Below, one piece after another: positions 55,493 through 64,000 of a stretch of DNA of 64,000 nucleotides. The stretch covers positions 1-64,000 of the forward strand of contig JACEFZ010011119.1 in NCBI GenBank assembly GCA_014155875.1, read 5' to 3'. The DNA is from Cepaea nemoralis. Taxonomy: Eukaryota; Mollusca; Gastropoda; Stylommatophora; Helicidae. Below the pieces are notes generated by a model. The model ran no database searches and was not told where the DNA came from. It saw only the letters and a list, made by a program, of their open reading frames with translations. Within the stretch, counting starts at the first letter, position 1, and each line of letters opens with the position of its first letter. The position numbers and the translations under genes are program-made.

Positions 55493-55910
55493 TATTCTTT
55501 ACAGGATGTCGCAGTCAACCCTAGCAATTATTAACTGTTTGGGATTTCTCGGCAAGTTTACGTTCAGTAGTTTGTCATTAGCCGTCTCCGTGGCGAAGGC
55601 GTTACGGGCACAGTTCGTAATCCCGTATACCTGCGCTAGAAACACAACTGCAGGAGATTTGGCAGCAGACCGTCTTGCGTAGGTTTTTTACGACATGGTA
55701 TATGTGCTGGTCGTTCAGAAAGCAATGGCAACCACTGAACGTAAAGATGCCAAGAGATCACAACAGCAAAAAACGCTGGTGTTGACTGCGATGTTCTGTA
55801 AAAGATATGGAAGTGTGTCATTGCTTCTTGAACGACCGGCGAATCGCGCGGCCTCTGCTGTGTTTCGAACTCAGTATGCGCGATTGCGAATTGCGTTCGT
55901 AACCATTTTG
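55493..55910 (-). mobile_element. SINE-1 copy d, split by another SINE-1
   Basis: Minus-strand SINE-1 in two parts, 55493-55579 (3' part, with half of the core) and 55823-55910 (head with TGGTCGTTCAAGAAGC in reverse and box B-like GTTTCGAACTC region). Removing 55580-55822 restores TTTGTCATTGCTTCTTGAACGA, the uninterrupted core. The intruder has its own target duplication. Confidence 0.82.
55580..55815 (+). mobile_element. SINE-1 copy e nested in copy d
   Basis: Flanked by TGTCATT at 55573-55579 and 55816-55822. Head GCCGTCTCCGTGGCGAAGG, with box B degenerate (GCTAGAAACAC). The core is CGTTCAG then AAAGCAATGGCAACCA and CTGAACG, one triplet shorter in the loop. Tail GCTGGTGTTGACTGCGATGT and TGTAAAAGATATGGAAG. 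Confidence 0.85.
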
Positions 55911-56140
55911 TCACAGCACCGGATTATACAAATGTTGCATTGCTGTGAGAGCGAAACATCCCTGGAAGCATGTGGGAGATGTGCTTGTACAGTAGAATGC
56001 TGAACAATAATTGGACAGCCACAATGAGAAATCTGGGGATTTTGAGGGAAGCTTAGTCGCCAAGACAACTTATCACAAACAGCAGGAAGAGGCAATCATC
56101 GTGTTTTTTTTTTTGTTTTTTTTTTTTTGGGTGGGGGGGG
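55911..56140. other. Spacer ending in T and G runs
   Basis: Homopolymer runs at 56102-56145 (T then G). No gene. Confidence 0.5.
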
Positions 56141-56144
56141 GGGG

Positions 56145-56375
56145 GGCGCACGTCATGAGAAGACAAAAACTGGAACATGTCGTGACAACCGAAAAGATTT
56201 GCGGAAAGAGAGGTAAAGGACGACAGCGTGAGAAGATTGTTAACAGTCTTGTGTCTTGGCACGGAAGGGAGTCAACACACGAATTGATTCATGCTGTCGG
56301 AGATCGCGATTTGTGAAGAGCCATGATCGCCCACACCAGCCGGCAAGAAATTGGATGATGATGATGATGAGTATC
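56145..56375 (+). mobile_element. LINE 3' end with GAT-rich tail
   Basis: Translates to HVMRRQKLEHVVTTEKI, GKRGKGRQREKIV and SWHGREST, the same protein end as at 58930-59260 (HVMRRDALENFVTTGKV, GKRGRGRQREIM, RWHGGISS). An ATGATG run follows at 56356-56370. It is 5'-truncated to about 230 bp. Confidence 0.82.
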
Positions 56376-56504
56376 CCGTCCTAGCATCAGCCAGGATCAG
56401 CAGAGCACTCCATACAATGCCAGTATTTTGTGAATTGTGCACACTACAACGTACAAAGGCTTGTGAACATGGTTCGTGAGACGCTTACCAGGCGTTCCAA
56501 ACGC

Positions 56505-56670
56505 AGCTGTGACCGATTTGACAGCAGACAGTGTCGCCTTGTGTTATAACGTGTTGGTATGGGAACCGGTCGTTAAGAAAGCAATGGCAAACTGCTGAAC
56601 ATAACCTTGCCAAGACATCAACAACAGCAGTGCTGGTGTTGACATCGATGTCCTGTAAATATGATGTGCA
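56505..56670 (+). mobile_element. SINE-1 copy g
   Basis: Contains CGTTAAG then AAAGCAATGGCAAACTG and CTGAACA, followed by CTTGCCAAGACATCAACAAC and GCTGGTGTTGACATCGATGT. The head is degraded. Confidence 0.8.
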
Positions 56671-56741
56671 GAAATAAAAACGTAATATCAGAATATTGTA
56701 TATACCAGTATTGTCTCGCAGCCACAAATAATATAAGAGGG

Positions 56742-56842
<101 letters not shown>

Positions 56843-56889
56843 GAAAACATTAGGCTGAAATAAAATATTAAAAAGTTTAAAACCAAGAG

Positions 56890-57115
56890 GATCACTTCAT
56901 TTCACCGGATGTGATTCCATGTGGCGCTGTCTCTTTTCGAAGAGCGGTCTGCCGAAGACGTCCTACAGAACACGGACTCGGTAGTTTCGGCGAGGACCCC
57001 GTGTGTCTCCGAGAAAATGGCACGCGTGAACCGAGTGACGGAGTCGAACACGAACACGCCATCTTTGGAGCAAGGGGCTGGCGACTTTGCCACGGAATAT
57101 TCCCCCCTAAACCCG
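56890..57115 (-). mobile_element. SINE-2 copy, diverged (minus strand)
   Basis: Reverse complement of GGGGTCCTCGCCGAAACTAC and TCTCGGAGACACACG corresponds to the SINE-2 body (GGAGACTCCTGGGGGTCGTC). Upstream on the minus strand is CGGTTCACGCGTGCC-like sequence, as in the 26290 and 31500 copies (CGGTTCATGAGTGCA). Frames of up to 171 codons cross this area but have no motif. Confidence 0.6.
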
Positions 57116-57116
57116 A

Positions 57117-57960
57117 GCAACGTCTTGCTATCACTCCTTGGGGATCAGACAGACACATCTTGTGCAACTTTTTGCTATCACTCCTTGAGGCGGCGCCAAA
57201 AGACACATCTTGTGTAACTTCTTGCTATCATTCCTTGAGAATCAAACAGACACATCTTGTGCAACTTCTTGCTATCACTCCTTCAGGCGCCAAAAGACAC
57301 ATCTTGTGCCAATTCTTGCTATCATTCCTTGAGGATCAGACAGACACATCTTGTGCAACTTCTTGCTGTCACTCCTTGAAAAGCAGACAGGTACATTTTC
57401 TGCAACTTCTTGCTATCACTCCTTGAGGAGCAGACAGACACATCTTGTGCAACTTCTTGCTATCACTCCTTGAGGAGCAGACAGACACATCTTGTGCAAC
57501 TTCTTGCTATCACTCCTTCAGGTGCCAAAAGACACATCTTGTGCAACTTCTTGCTATCACTCCTTCAGGCGCCAAAAGACACATCTTGTGCAACTTCTTG
57601 CTATCACTCCTTCAGGCGCCAAAAGACACATCTTGTGCAACTTCTTGCTATCACTCCTTGAGGATCAGACAGATACATCTTGTGCAAGTTCTTGCTGTCA
57701 CTCCTTGAGGAGCAGACAGACACATCTTGTGCAACTTCTTGCTATCACTCCTTGAGGAGTAGACAGACACATCTTGTGCAGCTTTTTCCTATCACTCCTT
57801 GAGGATCAGACAGACACATCTTGTGCAACTTCTTGCTATCACTCCTTGAGGAGCAGACAGACACATCTTATGCAACTTCTTGCTATCACTTCATGCGGAG
57901 CAAACAGACACATCTTGTGCAACTTGTTGCTATCACTCCTTGAGGCGCAGATATACATGA
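57117..57960. repeat. 47-bp minisatellite, ~18 copies
   Basis: Unit ACACATCTTGTGCAACTTCT, TGCTATCACTCCTT plus either GAGGAGCAGACAG or CAGGCGCCAAAAG. The two variants occur in blocks. Frames over it are artefacts. Confidence 0.96.
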
Positions 57961-58925
57961 CGGCTGCACCCTTTTTCTGACATTGTTCTCATCCTGATCA
58001 AACCATTGACCACTTGCACTACAAGTGCCCTACACTTTCAAACATGAGGGTCACGTTAGTGTAATCACAAGGAGGTTACACTATAATGTCATGATCGCGG
58101 TCGGACGAGAGTTCGACGCCTGAGGCTCGTCGCCAGCCAAGATAGGAAAGACTGCTAGCTGTTTCTACGTGCATTCAGGGTTATATGATGTGATGGTCCC
58201 AGTGCTGTACCACGTTTCTGCTTCGGGGTTTGTGTTTTAACTACGGCAGTCTCCCTCAGTTGCTGACGCGGTGTGGGCCCTAGAAAAGGGAGGGTCTGAA
58301 CCTTCACCAGGATGGCTCGGCTCTGGGTTGCTAATTTAGACAAAGCAGCAGCTTTGTGATCAACAACAACAACAGTGGGTCAACTCTTATCCTTAGTTAC
58401 TTGTCAGGTTTTTACTAAATAATATTCGTTTTGATGACAAACGTCAATTCTGCATTATTGTTATCGATGTCCCTCAAACTGCCTGACATTTTAATATACG
58501 TTAATCCTCTAAAAGTACTGGGGAGTTTTGGCCACCATAGACCATAACCTTAAGGAGGGAAAATCCCAACTGCGCCGCCCAATGGTAGAGGATGGAAACA
58601 CACCATGGTGTGGCAAACGCAGTCCTGGGGACCGAGTATCCACCGGGATAAGTGGACAACTCTGCAGCTGAGCAGAGCAGGGCACTCACTTATCATGACA
58701 GTTGGAAATGGCTGTCAAAGGCTGAGGTAACAGACCCCCACGTGGATGTGGAAGGTAAGGGGAAACCACCACATTATTTTCCCAAGACTTCATGACAAAA
58801 CAAATTTCAGAGGCAGTGATCGACGTTAATGGCTGTCTTTAGATATCCTTGTCCAGTAGGGACAGTCATGAGCCACGGGTGACACAGACTGTCATCCAGC
58901 TACTGATGGCAAAATCATAAACAAA
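57961..58925. other. No gene seen
   Basis: Short frames without motifs. The sequence GTTCGACGCCTGAGGC near 58111 may be a decayed B-box. Confidence 0.4.
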
Positions 58926-58929
58926 TTAG

Positions 58930-59260
58930 GAAGAACTTCGAAGCAACAGAGACGTGGTTCCTGAGACGATTGTTGCGAATTACTTGGACTGTCAGATTAA
59001 CTAACATCGACTGCCTGAAAGAGGCTAATGAAACTAGAACATTATGTGCATCAATAAGAAAGAGACAAACAGCTTACTTTGGTCATGTGATGAGAAGAGA
59101 TGCATTGGAGAACTTCGTGACAACTGGAAAGGTCGAGGGGAAAAGAGGCAGAGGCAGACAAAGAGAAATAATGCAGGGTGGATTGAGACGGTGGCATGGA
59201 GGAATATCATCAGCAGAATTAATCCAAAACGCTAAGACCGAGATCTGTGGAGAGTCATAA
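58930..59260 (+). pseudogene. LINE C-terminal fragment
   Basis: The 96-codon frame 58970-59260 reads LRITWTVRLTNIDCLKEA, RQTAYFGHVMRRDALENFV, KRGRGRQREIMQGGLRRWH, ending ICGES. This is the C-terminus of a LINE ORF2 (post-RT region), 5'-truncated. The EATETWFLRRLLRITW-like start lies just upstream in the same frame after a stop (about 58935-58969). A GAT microsatellite follows directly, as in the copy at 56145. Confidence 0.88.
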
Positions 59261-59288
59261 ACGAATACACCAGCTGGCATGGCACTTG

Positions 59289-59290
59289 AC

Positions 59291-59344
<54 letters not shown>

Positions 59345-59377
59345 GATGATGATGACGACGACGACGACGACGACGAC

Positions 59378-59436
<59 letters not shown>
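59289..59436. repeat. GAT/GAC microsatellite at a LINE 3' end
   Basis: About 49 GAT triplets with a central block of GAC (59353-59379). It starts about 30 bp after the LINE stop codon and probably grew from the element's GAT-type tail. Confidence 0.95.
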
Positions 59437-59439
59437 GTC

Positions 59440-60035
59440 GTTGATGAGTCGTCGAACGGGTAAGAACATAAGTTTTGTGAATCCTGAGTTGATACAAATA
59501 AGCCGTCTGAGATTCTGTTCTTCAACTCAATACGATGCGTCCATAAAGTCATTGCTCAACATCCTCTGTTGTGATAATTATTCTCACAGTGCCATCTAAC
59601 AAGACATCAGAGGCCAACAGTCTAAACCGCTGAACAGACGTTCTGTAAATTAGCAGATATATATACAGACATCGTTGCCAGGACGCAAGCAGACACGGCA
59701 ATTTTACTGAAGAGAAAGACAAATAAAAGATATAAAAGAAAGCACAGCCGTGGAAGACGATCCACCAACAATCAATACAGATTTGCATTAGGGAGCTGGA
59801 CATGGCGGAAGGTTAGGACAGCTGAAGAGATATGCTAAAATTGGAACACCGCAGAAAGAAATGTAACCGAAACATTTGTTTTTGCAAACCCAGTGTGAGA
59901 GAACAAATATCTCATGATATGAAATAGCGTTGGTTTTTCATCAATGCATATTCTTCGACAATGGGTTTGATGGGTCGGAAATGTATAGTTTGTAACCATT
60001 ATTTAGTCTATAGTTGCATCAATCCTGCAGTGTGA
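59440..60035. other. No gene seen; probable intron or upstream DNA of the GGACT-like gene
   Basis: No coding frame of note. If the AG at 60048-60049 is a true acceptor, this is intronic. Confidence 0.4.
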
Positions 60036-60049
60036 TGGTTTTTCCCCAG

Positions 60050-60264
60050 ATTACAAACCGGCTGCTACAATGGATAAGAATCGGCATCTGGTATTTATGT
60101 ATGGGACTCTGAAATCTGGGGAGGCCAACCACAAGCAGCTCTTTGCTAAAGGTCCAGATGGGTCTGTGTTCGTTGGACACGCTAGGACTGTTTCCAGATT
60201 CCCACTCATCGTCACAACACCATTCAATATTCCCTTCCTTCTACATAAAGAGGGGTCTGGGCAT
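60050..60264 (+). CDS. GGACT: Gamma-glutamylaminecyclotransferase-like gene, first coding exon
   Basis: The ATG at 60070 opens 65 codons: FMYGTLKSGEANHKQLF (the YGTLK-G motif of the gamma-glutamyl cyclotransferase fold, residues 10-14), a GHARTVSRFPLIV strand and NIPFLLHKEGSGH. The order and spacing match the N-terminal part of GGACT (Tina-1 in flies), an enzyme that releases 5-oxoproline from gamma-glutamylamines such as transglutaminase cross-link products. A pyrimidine tract with TTTTTCCCCAG ends at 60049 (acceptor) and a GTGAGT donor follows at 60265, in phase 0. The catalytic Glu lies further on in the family, so it would be in a later exon outside the window. The frame read beyond the donor is a TTC repeat, not protein. 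The only host gene piece recognised here. Confidence 0.82.
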
Positions 60265-60296
60265 GTGAGTATTTCCTTTCTCTCTTTAGTGTTCGT

Positions 60297-60520
60297 TTCT
60301 TCTTCTTCTTCTTCTTCTTCTTCTTCTTCTTCTTCTTCTTCTTCTTCTTCTTCTTCTTCTTCTTCTTCTTCTTCTTCTTCTTCTATCTCTTGTTCTCCTC
60401 CTCCTCCTTCTCCTACTCCTCCTCCTCTTCCTTCTTCTTCTTCTTCTTCTTCTTCTTTTTCTTCTTCGTCTTCTTCTTCTTCTTCTATCTCTTATTCTCC
60501 TCCTTCTGCTTCTTCTTCTA
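60297..60520. repeat. TTC microsatellite in the GGACT-like intron
   Basis: TTC run, pure at about 60297-60384, then interrupted by CTC-rich blocks to 60520. It begins 32 bp after the splice donor. Long poly-Ser and poly-Arg frames over it are artefacts. Confidence 0.96.
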
Positions 60521-60699
60521 CACCGAAGAAAGTGGACCTTAAAATTAGAACGCCGTGGAACACTTAGCAAAATGAGTCACATCACAAGACTCTTACCAAG
60601 CGTGGAGTCAGAAGACAGGAAATAGAATCAGAGATCAGGGAAGAACTGTCTGGAGTGTCTAGGAGACAAAGGTGATATAAATGCTGTGTGTTTACTGAG
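60521..60699. other. No gene seen
   Basis: Intron sequence if the GGACT-like model is right. Confidence 0.4.
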
Positions 60700-60935
60700 A
60701 TCTTCAATAGAGCCCTCTGTACACATAAACAAAGACCTTCATAGTTTTTGTGTTGACGTCAGGGTGAACGCTTTAGACACGGGAAAACACACGACATTTG
60801 GTCTTTTGGTTGCATTTCCTCACATCAGGATAAGGCTTGTACCCTCCCAATTGCGCTCTCCCGCCCGCAACCGTTGGCACAATGTGAGGTGTCGGGTATT
60901 TCTAGCGCCGTTCAACATTCGACGCTAACAGAAAG
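60700..60935 (-). mobile_element. Fragment of the RTE-like LINE 5' untranslated region
   Basis: The reverse complement of 60770-60930 matches 33845-33975: CACATTGTGCCAACGG, CGGGCGG-AGAGCGCA, TTGGGAGGGTACAAGCCTTA, AGGAAATGCAACC. Only the 5' end of the element is present, so it is not an ordinary 5'-truncated LINE copy. Confidence 0.82.
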
Positions 60936-61043
60936 TAAGAAGAACCGTCAACTAGTACACGGTAGCTCAGTTGTATCTGACTAAGACCTGATACAGTTAG
61001 TGGATATATCATCAACAATATAGGGTGTGCAGTCAGAAAAAAC

Positions 61044-61046
<3 letters not shown>

Positions 61047-61117
<71 letters not shown>
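61047..61117. repeat. AT microsatellite
   Basis: About 35 uninterrupted AT dinucleotides directly before SINE-1 copy h. Confidence 0.97.
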
Positions 61118-61120
<3 letters not shown>

Positions 61121-61300
61121 AACACAGCTACGAGCGATTTGGAAGCCGACCGCTTCGCATTGGTTCACAAAATATGGTATGAGTGACGGCCGTTCATAAA
61201 TAAATGGCAAACTACTGAACGTAAACTTGCAACCAAATCATAAACAGCCATAAAATGCTGGAGTTGCTGCCATGTCCAGTAAAGAATATGCAACAAACTT
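61118..61300 (+). mobile_element. SINE-1 copy h
   Basis: CGAAACACAGCTACGAGCGA (from box B on), then the core CGTTCAT, AAATAAATGGCAAACTA, CTGAACG, then AAATGCTGGAGTTGCTGCCA and GTAAAGAATATGCAACAAAC. The first part of the head is replaced by the AT tract. Confidence 0.82.
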
Positions 61301-61890
61301 TAAAAAACCATATTTGAGTAGAAAAACAGACAAGGTAGTCCTCCAAGAAGAACATGAAAACCGTAATTTAGTAGAGAAATGTGACGTATCCAATCAAGTC
61401 TTTCGATATGAGGAGATGTAAACATGCAAGTGTGATATGAAATGTGGAGGACGAAGAGTTAAATACACGAAGAGTGTGACCACAAGTAGCTGCATGTCTG
61501 GACGGCTTGGCTGATAGGTGCACTCAGAATCAGAACAAATACCGCTTCCGTGATTCTGATGATCGTGTGAAAATAGAAACGATTCCAGGTGGGGAGAATA
61601 TGGCAGATTGTCCAGGACAGTTAAATCATGCGTTGAGATGTGCTGCTTCACATGCAAGGATCCAAGTGCTGGAGCACGGACGAGCAGCAGAATGCAACCG
61701 TTTATGTTCCATTGTCTTCTGGATGTTTCCATCTGATAAGATTACTTAGACGACGAAGGATATTACTACACCAACATCTGGAGCTATTATCTTTGCGCTA
61801 AATCTTCTGTCAAGACTAACAACCTTCTGAGCATACTCAGTGTTTGCAATTGTTATCGAGATGTGTGGCTCGTCGGCAATGTAGATCTTA
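61301..61890. other. No gene seen
   Basis: Frames on both strands up to 112 codons with no recognisable motif. Confidence 0.4.
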
Positions 61891-61897
61891 ATCGAAC

Positions 61898-62085
61898 TGT
61901 GGCGAAGTGGTCAAGCCGTTTGACTCGGGTTCCGAAGGTTGTGGGTTCGATTAAAATTTTTCGGAGACTCCTGTGGGTCGTCGCTAGAGCTACGGAGTTC
62001 GTGCTTTGTGCGACGCTTTCCGCGCTGCGGAAAGAGACCGAGCCATATGGGATATAACCCGGTAGCAATGAAGTCGACCCTGTCG
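61898..62085 (+). mobile_element. SINE-2 copy
   Basis: Head TGGCGAAGTGGTCAAGCCG (box A) and GTGGGTTCGATTA (box B); body CGGAGACTCCTGTGGGTCGT, ACGGAGTTCGTGCTTTGTGC, GAGACCGAGCCATATGGGAT; end GTCGACCCTGTCGAC. It is about 35 bp shorter than the 31445 copy after box B. No clear target duplication. Confidence 0.85.
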
Positions 62086-62286
62086 ACTTTTAAGCGACTT
62101 TTTAACACGACCTTCACATAAACACCTGTATCATTTAAAACAGTACTATTTCTTCATTGTGGGATTTCATTCATCTCATCTCATCTCATCATGTTCCTCT
62201 TGTACCTTGCGGTGTCGAGGTGAAGTATAAACATTGTGAGAGTGCCCGATTATGGGCTTCATATATCGATATTCCTATGGACTCTG

Positions 62287-63006
62287 CTATTCCCTCCGTC
62301 CAACATTTACGTGGTCGGCCTCTTCCTCTATTTCCTCTGGTCTGTACATCATTGCTTGTTGTGGTATGCTGTTGACTGGTAACCTTCTTGCATGGCCAAA
62401 CCATTTGACTTGCTGCTTTCTAATAAAATCTAGTGCTGCTTTAACCCCCACTTTAGTCCTGATTTCTTCATTTCTGATCTTATCTCTTCTTGATACGTTG
62501 AGTATTCTTCTCAGGAATCTCATTTCTGTTGTTGTGATTTTTCTTTTCTCTTTTTCTGTCATTGTCCAGGTTTGGCATTGGTAGCATAGAGTTGGTAGGA
62601 AGATTGTATTGTAAAGTGTTTTCTTAGTAGTTATTGATACATGTTTGTTCTTTAGTATTGGTGCCATTTGTCCAATGAGTTGGTTTGCCTTATTGCACCT
62701 ATTTTCGATCTCGTCTTCTGATCTGCCATTTGATGATATTATACTTCCTAGGTACTTGAAACTCTTTACTTGTTTCAAGGGATGTTCGTTTAGGTGAATT
62801 GTTGTTGTTTTTTCTTCTTTAGTTATAGTCATTACCTCTGTTTTGCTTGTATTAATTTTCATGTTATGTTCCCTACACATTTCGTTTAGACTATTCATGT
62901 GGTCTTGTAATTCAGCTTCTGATTTTCCTCTTAGTGCTTGGTCGTCTGCAAACAGGAGTTCTCTAATGGTTAGATTTGCAGATGCTTCTTCTTCTGTTCT
63001 CGTCAT
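62287..63006 (-). pseudogene. LINE reverse transcriptase, C-terminal part
   Basis: 239 codons: LTIRELLFADDQALRG (catalytic FADD at about 62941-62952), MKINTSKTEVMTI, VKSFKYLGSIISSNGRSE, LYNTIFLPTLCYQCQTW, EMRFLRRILNVSRRDKIR and QQVKWFGHARRL. It is one frame away from the upstream part. Apart from this lesion the sequence is well preserved, so the insertion is not very old. Confidence 0.9.
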
Positions 63007-63949
63007 GCGGTATTCTTGCTGTCTCTGTTTGACTGGTTTCTTTACATATGTTGTTTATATATGTTATGAACAAGACACAACCTTGTCGTACTCCAGATCT
63101 TATGTTGAAGGGTTCTGGGTGTCCTCCAGTTGCTCTCACTATGCATTCACTGTTGTTGTATAAACTTCTACATAGGTTTGTTAGATGTGTACTCACTCCA
63201 TATTGTTTAAGGATTTCCCACAGCTTGTTTCTATCTACTCTATCGAATGCCTTTTCTTGGTCGACAAAGGCTAAGTAGAGTGTTTCTTTGAATTCGATTG
63301 ATTTTTCTATAAGTTGTCTAAGAGCAAAAATGGCATCTGTGCATCCTTTGTTTTTCCTAAATCCAAGTTGTGTTTCGCTTTGCTGGAGTTCTAAAGTAGT
63401 TCGTAATCTTTTTTCAAGAATTTTGCAAAATATTTTCCCAGTATAACTCAACAGTGAAATGCCTCTGTATTGTGTGCAGTCTCTTTTGCTGCTTTTGTTT
63501 TTCCAAGCTGGGATAATTATGGCGTTTCCCCAGTCTCGTGGTGTCTGTTGTTCTACCCAAACATGGTCGAATAGTCTATGTAGCCAAGCTGTTCCTACTT
63601 CTCTTGCTGCTTTAATTAGTTCATTTGGTATTTCATCCTGTCCCGGTGATTTGTTCAATGGGGCTAATCTGATGGCTTCTATAATTTCTTCGTTTAGTAT
63701 GTCTGGTTCTAGTTCTTCGGTGACATCTGTATAGGTCTCTTGAATTCCTGTGACATCTGATGGGATGTTGAGAAGTTGTTCGAAATACTGCTTCCATCTT
63801 ATCAGAATTTGTTTTTGTTCACTTTTTGGTTCTCCATTTTCGCTATTAATTATTTCAGTTGGGTCAAAGGGTTCTGGTTCGCATTGCACTTTTCTTTTTG
63901 TAGAAGTGTCTAGTTTCCTACTTGTAGTTTTTATTTTGGGTTTCTCCAT
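62963..63949 (-). pseudogene. LINE reverse transcriptase, N-terminal part
   Basis: A 328-codon open stretch: RWKQYFEQLLN, NKSPGQDEIPNELIKAAR, PRDWGNAIIIPAWKNK, YRGISLLSYTGKIFCKIL, LGFRKNKGCTDAIFALRQL, LAFVDQEKAFDRVDR, IRSGVRQGCVL. The usual SPxLF after GCVL is shortened (GCVLFITYINN), so four residues seem lost, and the frame shifts before the FADD block at about 63000. It is joined to the next feature by that shift. Confidence 0.9.
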
Positions 63950-64000
63950 ACTCTTCCCAGTCTTTTTGATTTTCCCTCTTTACTATTCTACTCACATATC

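Larger units (their letters stand above)
62160..63949 (-). mobile_element. LINE running off the right window edge (minus strand)
   Basis: Minus-strand non-LTR element; its 3' tail is at 62166-62192 (plus strand CATCTCATCTCATCTCATC, an ATGAG-type repeat on the coding strand). The coding region extends past 63949 toward the endonuclease, outside the window. Confidence 0.9.

Noticed and set aside
57410..57980. Overlapping frames with CATSCYHSL repeats
   Set aside because: They are translations of the 47-bp minisatellite.
59232..59599. Poly-Asp, poly-Met, poly-His and poly-Ile frames
   Set aside because: They are translations of the GAT microsatellite.
60265..60567. Extension of the GGACT-like protein into a poly-Ser region
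   Set aside because: It reads through a GTGAGT donor into a TTC microsatellite; family proteins have no such region.

Overview
This window looks like repeat-dense nuclear DNA from a metazoan, most likely a lophotrochozoan and probably a mollusc. The reasons are TTAGGG-type interstitial telomere repeats, tRNA-derived SINEs, many non-LTR retrotransposon (LINE) fragments, a Ty3/gypsy element, hAT-type MITEs and a mobile satellite built like the 'pearl' elements of bivalves. The phylum is an inference; no search was possible. There are no operons and no prokaryotic features. Only one piece of ordinary host gene is visible: one exon of a gamma-glutamylaminecyclotransferase-like gene (GGACT/Tina-1 family) at 60050-60264, whose remaining exons must lie outside the window.

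Left part (1-16.1 kb): a nearly perfect palindrome with arms of about 980 bp, carrying telomere-like repeats in both arms, runs into a degenerate ~73-bp satellite (to ~3.68 kb). Then come old LINE 3' ends, a dispersed ~600-bp repeat, one copy of the mobile satellite, an interstitial telomere tract (6901-6992), a 41-bp minisatellite (7397-8048) and a 3.9-kb array of a 19-bp unit (10968-14895) with 1,045-bp higher-order structure. This mix resembles subtelomeric DNA.

Centre (16.1-38.1 kb): a structurally complete Ty3/gypsy element (16094-25277) has 329-bp LTRs differing by one base, a CTAG target duplication, a 28-bp minisatellite in its leader, gag, and pol in the -1 frame behind a GGGAAAT heptamer. 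A tRNA-derived SINE later entered its 3' LTR. To the right are a 42-bp array, three LINE fragments in alternating orientations, SINEs with clear target duplications, an hAT MITE (32149-32358) and a full-span but decayed LINE (33835-38105) that was itself hit by a second hAT MITE (37637-37883).

Right part (38.1-64 kb): AT-rich DNA without genes is followed by two inverted copies of one compound mobile satellite (44030-48538 and 50291-52224). Each has a unique head with a 16-bp palindrome and a perfect CRE, ~148-bp tandem units, a second 29-bp tandem array and terminal microsatellites. One copy was split by an RNase H-bearing LINE (target duplication TGTTGTAGTA), the other by a probable solo LTR (target duplication ATTAC). 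More minisatellites, nested SINEs, LINE 3' ends with GAT-rich tails, the GGACT-like exon and a LINE running off the right edge complete the window. What unites the region is serial insertion: target duplications allow the order of many events to be read directly.
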